NCBI GenBank assembly: GCA_963513935.1 | Contig: OY740768.1 | Span: 46,781,142-46,845,141, forward strand | Length of the DNA: 64,000 bases | Source: Aphrophora alni | Taxonomy: Eukaryota; Arthropoda; Insecta; Hemiptera; Aphrophoridae | Reading direction: 5' to 3' | Translations under genes and position numbers: made by a program | The notes under the pieces: generated by a model | The model's input: only the letters and a program-made list of their open reading frames with translations | Database searches by the model: none | What the model was told of the DNA's origin: nothing | In this document: positions 43,384 through 56,600 of the stretch, piece by piece | Numbering within the stretch: position 1 is the first letter of the stretch | Layout of the letters: each line of letters opens with the position of its first letter

Positions 43384-46155
43384 CTATAACGATTATGATG
43401 GAGTGTCAGTAAAATTTAGCCTCTAAGGTCACTAAAATCATTTATTAGTTGCCATTTTGTAATTCACTTTGATTATAACGATTATGATGAAGTGTCAGTA
43501 AAATGTAGCCTCTATGGTCACTAAAAAACATTTATTAGTTGCCATTTTGTAATTCACTTTGATTATAACGATTATGATGGAGTGTCCGTAAAATGTAGCC
43601 TCTAAGGTCTCTAAAAACATTTATTATTTGCCATTTTGTAATTCACTTTGATTATAACGATTATGATGAAGTGTCAGTAAAATGTAGCCTCTAAGGTCGC
43701 TAAAAACATTTATTAGTTGCCGTTTTGTAATTCATTTTGATTATAACGATTATGATGGAGTGTCAGTAAAATGTAGCCTCTAAGGTCGCTAAAAACATTT
43801 ATTAGTTGCCGTTTTGTAATTCACTTTGATTATAACGATTATGATGGAGTGTCAGTAAAACGTAGCCTCTAAGGTCCCTAAAAACATTTATTATTTGCCA
43901 TTTTGTAATTCACTTTGATTATAACGATTATGATGAAGTGTCAGTAAAATGTAGCCTCTAAGGTCCCTAAAAACATTTATTATTTGCCATTTTGTAATTC
44001 ACTTTGATTATAACGATTATGATGAAGTGTCAGTAAAATGTAGCCTCTAAGGTCCCTAAAAACATTTATTATTTGCCATTTTGTAATTCACTTTGATTAT
44101 AACGATTATGATGAAGTGTCAGTAAAATTTAGCCTCTATGGTCCCTAAAAACATTTATTATTTGCCATTTTGTAATTCACTTTGATTATAACGATTATGA
44201 TGAAGTGTCAGTAAAATTTAGCCTCTAAGGTCCCTAAAAACATTTATTATTTGCCATTTTGTAATTCACTTTGATTATAACGATTATGATGAAGTGTCAG
44301 TAAAATGTAGCCTCTAAGGTCCCTAAAAACATTTATTATTTGCCATTTTGTAATTCACTTTGATTATAACGATTATGATGAAGTGTCAGTAAAATTTAGC
44401 CTCTATGGTCACTAAAACACATTTATTAGTTGCCATTTTGTAATTCACTTTGATTATAACGATTATGATGAAGTGTCAGTAAAATTTAGCCTCTAAGGTC
44501 CCTAAAAACATTTATTATTTGCCATTTTGTAATTCACTTTGATTATAACGATTATGATGAAGTGTCAGTAAAATTTAGCCTCTATGGTCACTAAAACACA
44601 TTTATTAGTTGCCATTTTGTAATTCACTTTGATTATAACGATTATGATGAAGTGTCAGTAAAATGTAGCCTCTAAGGTCCCTAAAAACATTTATTATTTG
44701 CCATTTTGTAATTCACTTTGATTATAACGATTATGATGAAGTGTCAGTAAAATTTAGCCTCTATGGTCACTAAAACACATTTATTAGTTGCCATTTTGTA
44801 ATTCACTTTGATTATAACGATTATGATGAAGTGTCAGTAAAATGTAGCCTCTAAGGTCCCTAAAAACATTTATTATTTGCCATTTTGTAATTCACTTTGA
44901 TTATAACGATTATGATGAAGTGTCAGTAAAATTTAGCCTCTAAGGTCCCTAAAAACATTTATTATTTGCCATTTTGTAATTCACTTTGATTATAACGATT
45001 ATGATGAAGTGTCAGTAAAATTTAGCCTCTAAGGTCCCTAAAAACATTTATTATTTGCCATTTTGTAATTCACTTTGATTATAACGATTATGATGAAGTG
45101 TCAGTAAAATGTAGCCTCTAAGGTCCCTAAAAACATTTATTAGTTGCCATTTTGTAATTCACTTTGATTATAACGATTATGATGAAGTGTCAGTAAAATG
45201 TAGCCTCTAAGGTCCCTAAAAACATTTATTATTTGCCATTTTGTAATTCACTTTGATTATAACGATTATGATGAAGTGTCAGTAAAATTTAGCCTCTATG
45301 GTCACTAAAACACATTTATTAGTTGCCATTTTGTAATTCACTTTGATTATAACGATTATGATGAAGTGTCAGTAAAATTTAGCCTCTAAGGTCCCTAAAA
45401 ACATTTATTATTTGCCATTTTGTAATTCACTTTGATTATAACGATTATGATGAAGTGTCAGTAAAATTTAGCCTCTATGGTCACTAAAACACATTTATTA
45501 GTTGCCATTTTGTAATTCACTTTGATTATAACGATTATGATGAAGTGTCAGTAAAATGTAGCCTCTAAGGTCCCTAAAAACATTTATTATTTGCCATTTT
45601 GTAATTCACTTTGATTATAACGATTATGATGAAGTGTCAGTAAAATGTAGCCTCTAAGGTCCCTAAAAACATTTATTATTTGCCATTTTGTAATTCACTT
45701 TGATTATAACGATTATGATGAAGTGTCAGTAAAATTTAGCCTCTATGGTCCCTAAAAACATTTATTATTTGCCATTTTGTAATTCACTTTGATTATAACG
45801 ATTATGATGAAGTGTCAGTAAAATTTAGCCTCTAAGGTCCCTAAAAACATTTATTATTTGCCATTTTGTAATTCACTTTGATTATAACGATTATGATGAA
45901 GTGTCAGTAAAATTTAGCCTCTATGGTCACTAAAACACATTTATTAGTTGCCATTTTGTAATTCACTTTGATTATAACGATTATGATGAAGTGTCAGTAA
46001 AATTTAGCCTCTAAGGTCCCTAAAAACATTTATTATTTGCCATTTTGTAATTCACTTTGATTATAACGATTATGATGAAGTGTCAGTAAAATGTAGCCTC
46101 TAAGGTCCCTAAAAACATTTATTATTTGCCATTTTGTAATTCACTTTGATTATCA
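43384..46155 (+). repeat. Satellite array: 31 copies of an 89-bp unit
   Basis: GATTATGATG occurs 31 times from 43391 to 46068 with steps of 89 bases, except seven steps of 90. The 90-base steps mark a variant unit (B) with CTATGGTCACTAAAACACAT and TTAGTTGCC in place of CTAAGGTCCCTAAAAACAT and TTATTTGCC. B units are numbers 2, 12, 14, 16, 22, 24 and 29. The first six units differ most from the rest (e.g. GATGGAG, GGTCGC, GCCGTTTTG); the right edge ends abruptly at GATTATCAATC. Stops in all frames make coding unlikely. Confidence 0.97.
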
Positions 46156-46703
46156 ATCTACCGTGCAGGAATATGGGCAGAAGAAGTTTTTGTCATCATT
46201 TCCAAATGATTGACATACATGAAATAGTTGGTATTAATCTGTATATCCATCTTTCTTACAATAGTGAAGTAATTTGTTAATAAATTTTACATGCAAATAT
46301 TTAAGTATACAGTGTTAGTAAAAAAAAGTATTTGACCTATTTATTCCCCATAGAAACAAATGAAACACGAAAGATTATCTCAGGTGAGGAAGGAGAAGGT
46401 ACCTTCATTAGCTTGCGTGACTTGTTTTCACACAGAGAGAACGTCAGTCAGCCTGTGAGTGAGGAAGTGTACTGAGGATTCATCGGATTTTTATTTCCAT
46501 GAAATGAGTAGCAGTATTCCATTAAATATTGCATCAAGTTTAACGATATCCAAATGGAAAACATTTGAAAGTTAGCAGCGATTTTGTGGAAGGTGACTCA
46601 TATTCTGGTAGGCCTTCAACAAGTCGAAATTTCGAGATCATTTATGAATTACTGACTATGGACATGACTGTCAACTTGTGAAAAAGATGAGGATAAGTAA
46701 ATA

Positions 46704-46963
46704 ATGTTCATTGTTTGGTGTCCAAGTCACTTTGTATAATATAATGTATATTTGTATATTTAACGTATACAACGTATATGTGTATTTATTTAATTGTGTG
46801 TATAGTGTCAATGTTTTTGTGATATTTAATGTTTTAACGACCTCTACGGAGTGAAATTACTGAAGATGGAGATACGTCTCCGAAACGCGTCTTTGTAATA
46901 AAGACAAAATCAAAGTCACATGACGGAACAAAAGGTAATATAAATTAATTTATTACTCATTAT
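46704..46963 (+). mobile_element. 260-bp non-coding insert in the mariner relic, flanked by an 11-bp direct repeat
   Basis: ATAAGTAAATA at 46693-46703 is repeated exactly at 46964-46974. The insert has no frame. Its 3' third carries a hammerhead-like motif and ends 'catgacggaacaaaaggtaatata', comparable to the 'ctggacggtgagtaattt' end of the PLE at 28816 and to 'gtggacggcaagtcttac' near 51795. It is best read as a short non-autonomous element with a PLE-like tail. Confidence 0.7.
46860..46891 (+). ncRNA. Candidate hammerhead-like motif
   Basis: CUGAAGA, one U, a perfect five-pair hairpin GGAGA-UACG-UCUCC, GAAA, self-complementary CGCG, then UC. All CUGANGA, GAAA and UH core positions are met and stem II is perfect. 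Stem I does not pair at the canonical register (an offset AUUAC/GUAAU pairing is possible instead), so activity is uncertain. Confidence 0.45.
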
Positions 46964-47654
46964 ATAAGTAAATAGTTTGGTACATTCTGTTATAACAAGA
47001 ATTTGGCTTTGTGGAAAGTGTCTGTCAAATTTGTAGGCTACTGAAGTTGTTACGATCAGAAACAGGAAGTCATTATGAACTTTGCAAACAATGATAAAGA
47101 CTTTCTGAATATCCTGACCACGGGCGATAAGCCGTAAATTTATTTATTTGATCAAGAATTAGTAAACATGCAGTTATTACAGTGTTAATATTCAACATGT
47201 TGGAGGAAAAACACTCACGTGATGTGCTGTAACATCGAACAATGTTTGACTGTTTTCTTTGACGAAACAGATGCTCACAAATACACAACACAAGTCCGAG
47301 ACATTACAATCTAGAGGTTCTATATCGCCATCGTGATGCCACGTGGTGTAAAAGAAATTAGTGGATCACGACAACGCACCCTCTCACTCCTGGCATCTGG
47401 TTCAGTTTTTTTTTGTTAAACAAAGCATTCCTATGATACTTCAGGCTTGCTACTCTCCTGACATGACTCCTTGTGAGTTTTGGCTATCCTTAAGCTGAGA
47501 ATGGCCTGATTTGCGGGAAATAAAAATGTGTGTTGATTTTACGCACTCCCTTCGCAGTTTGGCTGGCAATGTCTAACATTTTATGAAGGCGGAAAAATCG
47601 TGCATTAGTATAAAAGTACACTCCATCAAGTGTAAATAATGTCAATACTGTGTT

Positions 47655-49028
47655 GAGTCAGATTATTGTCTCCGATTATATACTTCAAATATATTAAAAT
47701 ATTGTAGATTCTTTTGTATTGGATAAATGTTTTAGATTTTACTTCCCAATATTATATTTACTTTAACTATATGTACACAATATTATATAGAACAACCTCA
47801 TACAACTACTAAAATGTTTTATATGAAATCAATATTATTATATTTTAATTAAAATTAAGAATTTTACTAATATAAATCTTATTTAAATTAAATGTATAAA
47901 CGTAATATATTTGAAACTTATTAATATCATGTGGTTTAACATACATAATGGAAAAAAGTAAAATTGTGATTCTTAGAATTGAAAAGGAAATTGTGAAAGT
48001 GAGAAAGATCATCAAATTGTCTACGCCCATTTTAAAATTTATTCTGCGCTAAAAGTTTTGTGAAAATCTGTTAGATTATTCTTTAAAACAAGAAAGTAGT
48101 TGGATATTTAAAAAGGGAAGGTAAGGGTATCGATATGTGTGGTTTACTGATATCGTCATTACTTATAACTCGAATACTTATAACTGAATTTAAATAGAAG
48201 AAAACCGTACTGGGTAGGTGCAAAATAAAAATTCTAGCTTTATAAAATTCTTATAAACAGTTTTATGATTTGATATACTATATATTGTTTAAATAATAAA
48301 CTATTATAGTTTTCAGAAGGAAGAAATGCAAACTCCAGGATATAAGAAAACAAAACATATATATGAAATATATTAATCAGTATACCATGGGTAAATAATT
48401 CAACTTGATGGCATAATTCAGAAGAATAAGGGATATACACATAGGAAATACTTAGTCATTTATATAAAAATTACTGATATATAATTTTTAATACTAAATT
48501 GTAAAACAAAATATTAAAAACTTTTGAACTGGGTTGTATGTTAATGTTTTAATCTATTTTGACTAATATACTAGCAGTTTATATGAATATTTTTCACGGA
48601 GTTTTATATATTTCTCTCGGCACTTTTCAAAAGTTAAAAAAAATATTTAAATATATTTTAATGGGTAATTAAAAAGACAAATTGAAGCATCCCACAGAAA
48701 TATTATCTGTGAGGTAGACACAGTTATGCATATTTAAATCATTGGTATGAAAATGAAAAATATATATTTTATAAAATCCTTTATATTTAAGTTTATTAAA
48801 ACCTTTGTTGTTAAAAGTACAAAAGAAAACACTATTCTTTTTTTGTAATTTTGACAAAGGTTTTAATAAAAGAATATAAAGGTGTATTCTGTTTACTTTT
48901 GTCTTTTATACAAATAAATTAAATAAAAAAACACACATATATATATATATATAGATATATATCCATTTCTAACTACTTCATAACTTTAAAAATGTCTCCA
49001 ACTGTAGTTAATACAAAGTTACGATTAA

Positions 49029-49079
<51 letters not shown>

Positions 49080-50980
49080 TTCAGGAGCTGAGAGTTACCA
49101 TGAGTTGTGTCATTGAGGACGACTCAAGCATAGAACGAAGTTTAGAAAAGTACTATAGTGAAATGTAACATAGGTAAAGTTGGTAACGTAAGGAGGGACA
49201 GATAAATAGAGCTAGTGAAAGATAGAAGGAGACCGAGAGAAACTAAAAAAGGATAAATACAGGGAAATAAAATGAGAATGAAGATAATGGAAGGTAATTT
49301 AGGACTGCAATGATTCACTAGGGTTGACGTTTATCTTGCTGTCACATAATTTAGCAGAAGCGTTATATCTCTTTTATTTGCATGCATGTACTTTCAGAGA
49401 GACAAAGAATCCCATATATTCTAAGTAATTTTTATATCAAACTCTGTCTTTTATATTTTCGTTATTTTTCTTAGCGAACAATTTATAAAACGTAAACTTT
49501 AAGGACTTCTAGACTTCGTAGTTTTACTTATTAGTAAATATATAATAATTGTAGTTAATAATATCCCTTTTGTAAAAATCTGAATGATTCTGATTAGAAG
49601 GAAAAATTTGTAATTTTGTATTTGTTTATATATATGTCAATAGTCAACAGAAGATCACTCACCGAAAAAAATTCTTAAGGCTTGGTTCCGACAATATTTT
49701 TATTTCAGTCCAAACACGCCTGAATAAGATTTCTGTTTACATTCTACTACACGTCGTTAAATAATTTTCAGTTTTTAATCTTGAACGTTTCCCATAATTA
49801 ATTTTTAACTGTGGTATAAATACAGGGGAAGTCGAGATACGCACTGTTTATCTTCACCAAAGAATCTCAAAAATTCAAATATTAATCTCTTTATTTTAAC
49901 AAAAATTCACAACAATATCTATTGATATTAAATTCCAAATAAATATGAAAAAAATCCTAAGTATTATAAAGCAGCACTAGTTTACTCAAAAAATGTATAG
50001 ATATTTCTAAAATGTGTTTCTTAAACTTATTATATAAAGATTGACAGTATTAACTGTCTTATAATCTATGTTATAAAATGTGATATCGTATATAGAAATA
50101 AATAGTAATACAATATATATTTGTGTGTATACAATGGGTTAATAATGTATAGATTTAAAGATAGTTATAGGTAAGCCCCTAACAAGTTTACAACCTTGGG
50201 GCATTTTCTTTTAATTTTTTCCTAATTTTGGAATATATAGTGTTAGTACATTCCATTTAGTGCTAACAATTGTATATATTGTTGTTCTTTATTTTATTTT
50301 GTAAAAGAGAGCACATTGATAAAATAAAAATTATTATTATATTTCAACTTTTTAAGAAAATTTAAAGAATGAATTTTAATCAAATGTAAAATAAGGTATA
50401 AGATTTCAGATAGCATGTCAAAAACTGATAAAGACGAGAACATAATGAGAGTTACACAAAAGACGAGTTACTTGCTGGAGAGATAGAGGAAATAAAAAAA
50501 AATCACATTGAAAGAAATTGAGTTATTTGTTGTAACAAATATAAGTGATAGTCAACACCATTTTATTGAAAGGAGTTGTGTAGAGCTTGTATGAACTGTG
50601 GAGTTATTTTACACAACATATGGGAAGAGATTTATAACAGATGTCTGGACACAAGTTGTACATGATGTTCAATTGTAAGTGTAAAAATGACACTACAATA
50701 AATTTTTTATAATCTGTTGTAACTAGTTTTACGTTTTCCCGTTTTTCTTTGTTCCAATTCTAAATAATTTACCATTTTGTTAACGTGGCAATAACCATAA
50801 CGAATACTCTATAAACAATTTATTCAATATTTTTATCCGATTTAATTAAGTAGTCCTAAACCGAAAAATAAAGTTATTTTTGGTTTGTTTTATAGTAACG
50901 TGTAATTAAGGTTCATTTTGTCAGAGGTGAATAGGCAAAATGACTACACCAATTAAATGCAGTTAAAAAGACTGACTATA
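47655..50980. other. Intergenic AT-rich DNA with TA microsatellites
   Basis: Contains short (TA)n at about 48936-48952 and a 46-base (TA)n run at 49030-49075. No coding sequence or RNA gene recognised. Confidence 0.5.
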
Positions 50981-50984
50981 TCGA

Positions 50985-51040
50985 TGCGTTTTAGTGGTTG
51001 ATAAGGATTGGTGCCAAAAGTTGTGGGTTCGAATAGCACC
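50985..51040 (+). repeat. Possible tRNA-like SINE remnant
   Basis: TTTTAGTGGTTGATAAGG resembles a Pol III A box and GTGGGTTCGAATAGCACC a B box, 25-30 bases apart. No tRNA arms fold well. Short, so uncertain. Confidence 0.35.
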
Positions 51041-51525
51041 TAAAGGTGCGTATACACTTGCGCGCTGTGCGTGCACTGCTTGTCCAAAGTTCCTTGGAAT
51101 TGTTAATTTTAAAATGGTTAAAATAGAAATAGTTTGGAGCTTATGTGGGACTTGAAGTCGCAAGAAATAAGTGGTCAGTGTAGGAATTTTATTCGAATGC
51201 CATCTTCTAACTTTGAAAACCTGCTGCAGAAGATTGGAGCCCACATTTCTAAAGAGGACACTTATTTCCTCACTGCGATTTCCGCTCAAGACAAGGTGAG
51301 AGTATTAATATTTGTTGTTTATTTTTGCTGTATTATATTATTCGCTGTATATTTGTAAGAATCGGACCAAATGTTAAACGTGTATATAAAAAATATTGAA
51401 AAAAAGTATTTAGGGATCATTTAAAAAAAAAATTATTTACGAAATGAAGACGAATAAAATTAACAATTTTTAATTAATAATTGTTTCAGGTTAGCAGTAA
51501 CACTTCGATTTCTTGTGCACGGGAA
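51041..51525 (+). pseudogene. PIF/Harbinger (HARBI1-like) transposase fragment
   Basis: TAA at 51041 is followed by AGGTGCGTATACACTTGCGC, compatible with a Harbinger-type terminal repeat and three-base target. From about 51134 the frame reads ELMWDLKSQEISGQCRNFIR, MPSSNFENLLQKIGAHISKE and DTYFLTAISAQDK, matching the N-terminal region of Harbinger nucleases (FxRMxxxxFxxLLxxxxxxIxKxxTxxRxAIsxxxkLAxTLRFLAtG). After an apparent intron (GTGAGA at 51296 to TTTCAG at 51490) the text LAVTLRFLVHGK continues the family, but one base out of frame. The catalytic core is missing; PLE-derived sequence takes over at about 51525. Confidence 0.7.
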
Positions 51526-51810
51526 GGTCTTATTTATGCAGGAGTAACCATGGTCAAATTGGATTATGTGTTCAGCAAATTTTGATTCGGTTCTTGTGTC
51601 CCGCTTGCAGTATGTACCGGGACATCAAAGACTCGAGTCGACTTATTAAGTGCAAATCAGTGTTTGTGTTTGTGTTTACGTATAACTAAGTGTAAGTGTT
51701 TATGTTTGACGAAGGGAAACCTGAGTAAATTAACTTCAAAATGGCGAAATAGCCGAAACGGCAAAAGCAGAATATTGTGGACGGCAAGTCTTACATTTAT
51801 TATTTAGAAA
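51525..51810. mobile_element. Short inverted Penelope-like fragment pair
   Basis: The minus strand at 51590 to about 51530 reads ESKFAEHIIQFDHGYSCINK, the GIY-YIG C-terminal region seen in the PLE at 27320-28255. From about 51595 the plus strand is a PLE-like 3' tail ending with ATGGCGAAATAGCCGAAACG near 51741-51760 and 'gtggacggcaagtcttac'. This is the same back-to-back layout as the larger composite insertion. Confidence 0.65.
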
Positions 51811-53573
51811 GTGTTCGTTGACTGGAGATGGACCTCGACACGCCACACAGTGGTCAAACAATGATGTTTGGAAGCGAAAAAATTAATTTCAACCGATATT
51901 TTGAAAATACATATTATATTTTGTTATGGCGTGAGGTATTGACGAATCAAATTTAGTTTTAAAATGGGTTTTATTACAAAAGTGAATATGTCAACACAAA
52001 GATAAATAAATGTACAATAATTAATAAGGTAAATTTAATTTTAGATATTGAGATGATTAAAATACTAACTACAGTTGATGAAACAAAAAATATGTTTAGT
52101 AGCGAACTAAGTGAACGCTTAAATTACTTAATTCAGTTGGAGTCATCAGAAATGTCATTTGATTCAGACGCGTTTCCTTCAGAAAAGTTTCCGACAGGTT
52201 CGGGTGTCTTCATTAGGTTTACCACCTCTTTTGGGATGGTATCCCTCTTATTGCCTTTTTCTAAAACTCCTTATAAGATGGTCGGAAGACACAAGCAGCA
52301 TGTTGACGAGGTACTCCGTTGTCTTTCCTCTGGAACACTTCCTTGTATTGACGATAGTGTTTATGTTTGGCTTCATGTGTCTCTTCCAAAATTTGCCCCA
52401 TTGGTACCATTGCAGTCCTAATTATTAGAGCCCCATGTACCAGGGGATCTTATGGACTGTTTGGGGCATGTAGTATCATGGGTATTTTTTGAGGTAAAGG
52501 TGTGCTGTTTCCAAGCAGTATTTTTTTTTTGAAAAACTCACTATCTACTTCTAAGCCACACTAGAGCGCCCCTAAAATGACATAATATCTTTTAATTAAG
52601 TAATAATTTAGATCTACTATGTCTGCTGATAATTTAGCGTTCTAGAAAAACCATATTTCTGTCATTTGTCGATCCGAACCTGGGACGTCTACTAACAACC
52701 CTTATTCCTTTCGAAATCTAAAAAACCGGTCAAGAGTTCTATGGCATTTGTTCCACTTTACTTGAAGCTGTGCTAAAAAATTAGTACTTTCTTATTGAGT
52801 GTCAATTTTGCAGAATCTCCTAAATTTTCTAAGTCTATATTAATGGTTGCCGTTATGTATTTAATAAATACATCCGGTCTGTGAGAATGCTCTTGGGTAT
52901 CCCGCCATATATTAAACAGGTAAATCCGAAGAATGGCATCTGTAAAAAAGATATTCAATATAAAGGGACAAAACGGACAATTAAATCTTATAAAATATTT
53001 TGGATAAATCGTAGGAGAACGCACTGACACATAATTTATAACCAATACACCGTAATCAAAAAAGTTATTTATTAATAAACGTACCTTTTATGTTAAAAAT
53101 GTCGTAATTTTGTTTGGTTTTTGTATAGTAATATTATTTGAATTATAGAAAACCAGTAATCATATTAGTAAAAATAAAGTACATAAATAACAGTACATAC
53201 CTTTACTGTTAGTAGTCATAGTTCATGTGAAGCTGTTTAAACTACCATCCAGGAATAAATAACTGTACCGCACCGTCCGCGCTCAAGTCGCAACTAGCAC
53301 TGCGTGTCAGTCGGAATTAAACAGGACTGGACGTGTTCTGCTGTCCAAATTATAAAAGTATTTGGGTGAAAACAAATTTGGATGTTTATGTGAATAATAG
53401 TAAGAAGCATTATGTACAGTATTAAAATAATACGAAACTGAATCTATTTTATGTTACTTAACGTGTATTCTCGTAAGACTAACGAAATGAGAATGTAACA
53501 GCATTCAGTCTAAAAAAGAGAAGAAATACAAATATTGGATTTACCAAGGCTCGAATCCTTGATCTAAATGGCG

Positions 53574-53577
<4 letters not shown>
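51811..53577. other. No recognised gene; one uncharacterised frame
   Basis: A 122-codon plus frame lies at 52053-52421, without recognisable domains, and its base composition does not stand out. Given the Harbinger fragment upstream it could belong to that element, but nothing in it supports this. The rest is non-coding. Confidence 0.35.

Positions 53578-53658
<81 letters not shown>
53578..53658. repeat. (GA)n microsatellite, 81 bases
   Basis: Uninterrupted GA dinucleotide run. Immediately upstream, 'aaggctcgaatccttgatc' resembles a Pol III B box, so the run may be the tail of an old SINE. Confidence 0.95.
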
Positions 53659-53661
<3 letters not shown>

Positions 53662-56600
53662 CTAAGATTTAAATTGTGTAGAATATTCAATGGTCCTGTT
53701 TCACAATTAAAGCAAAAATAATTTTGTCCACACTGTAATTGTTCGAATAAGTATCTTTTCTTTCGGATATTTAGTTGGTAGATACAACAAAGACAATTCT
53801 GATGTTTTAAATTAAAACTCTGAACAAAAGGAAGAGAATGTAAAGCTTTTACTAAAATAGATTCTCCTTTCTTTTGTGTTCTTTTCTAGATAGCCTAGCT
53901 TGTTTACGATGTCGCTCAGCTCTGCGGATCATTGCAATATTGCAGTTCTCTCAAGTTGCAATTTGTACTCAGCAAAAATTAAAAAACAAACAATTTCTCT
54001 TCATGTGAAAACTTTTATTTTAGATTGAAGAGGTTTATGTCATTTGTATAAATGTGTTTTAACTTGTAATTTAAATCGTTTTGCCTTAATTATTCATCTA
54101 TTTAGACATTATTAAATGTATTGTAAATACGTTACTTTTATATAAAGCTGAACGGAATTATTTTTTCACTCATTGATTCACTCAATGGTACTAAAAAAGC
54201 ACTTCTCAAAAGAAGAAGGAATTTGTGATGTTCAGCCTCACTTGACCCTTCCCCCCCACCATTCAGCTTCAGTCACTTGGTGTAGGCTTACAATCATTAC
54301 TTATATTAATAATTACGATATCTTAAGATTCAAATATTAATTTTTAAAATGTTGATTTAATGTGAAAGGGAAGAATCCTCTAAGAACCTGTATTATTACA
54401 TTTCGACGTTAGTATGTTGTATAATTTAAGTCTGTAATAGTCTGCAAAGTTAGTTTCGTATAAGTTAGTTTAAATTTAATATCAGATGACCTTTTATTTC
54501 GTAATACTTTTGACTTTTATTTAGGACCTTCTATTTAATCCCTCCCTCATCTAAAAAAGTGTTTTTATTTTTAATTTTATTAAACTGCAGTTGACATTTC
54601 TGGTTTAAAACATTATTTTTTCAACAACAAACACACGTTTGTATCCTCGTTATTTTACATAATATCCACATAATGGTTTTCATCGTTATTTTATGAAATT
54701 GTCATTTTTTATTATTAGTAAAATGAATTTAATGTTAGTAAAATGTTTAATTTTGTTAAACACATAGACATTTTTAATTAAAACACGTGACAGCGGAGTA
54801 TTAACATTGTTGGTTACAAGTAACATATGGAAGTGTCAATTTAAAGCACATTCGACATTTAGTTTTCATGTTTCAAAAATTTCTCAAAACAGAGAGAGTC
54901 ATGTTGTTTGTAAATTTCGTTTAAAATTTAATAACAAATATAATTAACTCAAAATATTTTGTAAGAATTTTCAAGATGCGTATCATTTTCTGACCAAATA
55001 ATGAAACAACTCTACATTTCTGTCATAAATAAAATTAATTATGACAGATCCCTTATACTACATGAATTTATGTGTATCAATTTAATACATTACACAAACT
55101 GAAGCAATAATTTACCTTGCATTAAAATTTATGATTTTCGTTCATATAATTAAATTTAAAAAAGTATATAATACACAACATCAGTCTTTTGATGCGCGTG
55201 TTGTGTGTCATTAATATTAATAGGCCCACAAAATTGAGAGAGCCAAGGAAATGTATTTTCCAACAAAGAGGAAAAATAAACAACTTGGTATTAACTAGAA
55301 AAATGAGCGGAATATGTAGACCGGGAAATCTAGATAAATTATACGAAAAATGTAGTTATATTACAAAAATATATTACCTCTCTCCTAAGGTATACCATTA
55401 AAATAAATATATAGCTGTGACTTTAAAATAGTTAAGTAACCAGAAAGTTATTGTATTTCCTTACATAACTCACCAACATTAGACATTGCTATATTGAAGC
55501 TTTTCATTTTGTTAAAGTGTTGCATCAAAAACATAACTTGTAAAATGAAGGTAATCGTATTATAATTTTATCAAAATATATAAAAATTTAATAAAAATAA
55601 CGTAAGGCTATATGGATAAATAAATTTTATTAAAGTGCTAAATTTTTAATATATTAATATACAGTTTTAAAGAATTACTAGACCTAATGTTATTTAAAGA
55701 AAGATGGAATAATACTTGTGCGCATTGCGTCACTAGTAGCTCAAAAGATGACATACAGCAATGTCAAGTACCTAAAAATTGTAGTAATTCCATTACACCG
55801 TAGAAATATTTTAAAATTGTTTTCTAAATGTATAAAAGTATATAATAATAAACTTTAAAAATAGTTCATAGTATTAGATAATCGTCTTTCCTGAGTTAAA
55901 CAGACGAGATACATCTTTTAAAGAAAAATTTAAGGTTCCTTAAACTTATTTTTTCTATCTGAAATCGATATTTCGTTTTATTATTTACTATAAAAACCTA
56001 AATCAACGTCCACAAGAAGATAATAAGTGAAAGAAGATTAATAAATAAACGTAAAGTACAGGAAGAAATGGTTAATTATTAATGTGTATTTTATTGAAAT
56101 GTGGCAGTAGCAACATGCCCGAAGGGTTGATACAGTTCACAACTTTCATATAAGTTGGATGTCTTACTGATTACAGTGCTACGTGCAGTTTTTAGTTTTG
56201 TATTGTACTCAATTACTTACATTTTTTTTTTTAATATCTCGGTTAAAAGAGTCAAACTAGTTTCATTATCGTTCCACTAGGGATGGTTGTAAACTATAAT
56301 GTTTTTCGTGAAGTACCGTACTTGAGGTTTTGTAAATAGCCTAACTTAAACATAACGCCATTCTCGACAATGCAGGAGAGAATTATCAAATGTTTATGAA
56401 ATATGGTGTAAAATATATTGGACAAGATAGTTTGGCAGGATAGATTGAAGCGTTTTAAAATTTAGGTTAGATATAGCGTATTGTCCGTTCTACTGGTCGC
56501 ATTACATAGGTTATAAAAACAAAAATAAATATTTAGAGTTCAACTTGTTTTATTTTTTAGCTGAATTGAATAATAAAAATAATTTTTTTAAAATCCTTGT

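Larger units (their letters stand above)
46430..47600 (+). pseudogene. mariner-type transposase pseudogene, split by an insert
   Basis: The plus strand reads, in broken frames, SDFVEGDSYSGRPSTSRN near 46568-46635 (end of the DNA-binding region; GRPSTS is typical), KDFLNILTTGDK near 47093-47130 (first catalytic Asp, family pattern F.RIVTGDE), VDHDNAPSHSWHLVQFFFVK near 47358-47415 (second Asp, HDNAPAH) and YSPDMTPCEFWL near 47452-47490 (third Asp, YSPDLAPxDFxLF). The order and spacing are those of DD34D mariner transposases. Many stops disable it. A 260-bp insert at 46704-46963 splits it between the first two blocks. Confidence 0.85.

Noticed and set aside
43384..46155. CRISPR-like array
   Set aside because: The whole 89-bp unit is repeated with no unique spacers, and the DNA is eukaryotic; it is a satellite.
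52053..52421. A 122-codon plus-strand frame as a gene
   Set aside because: No recognisable domain, no codon or splice support, and surrounded by TE fragments; kept only as a note.
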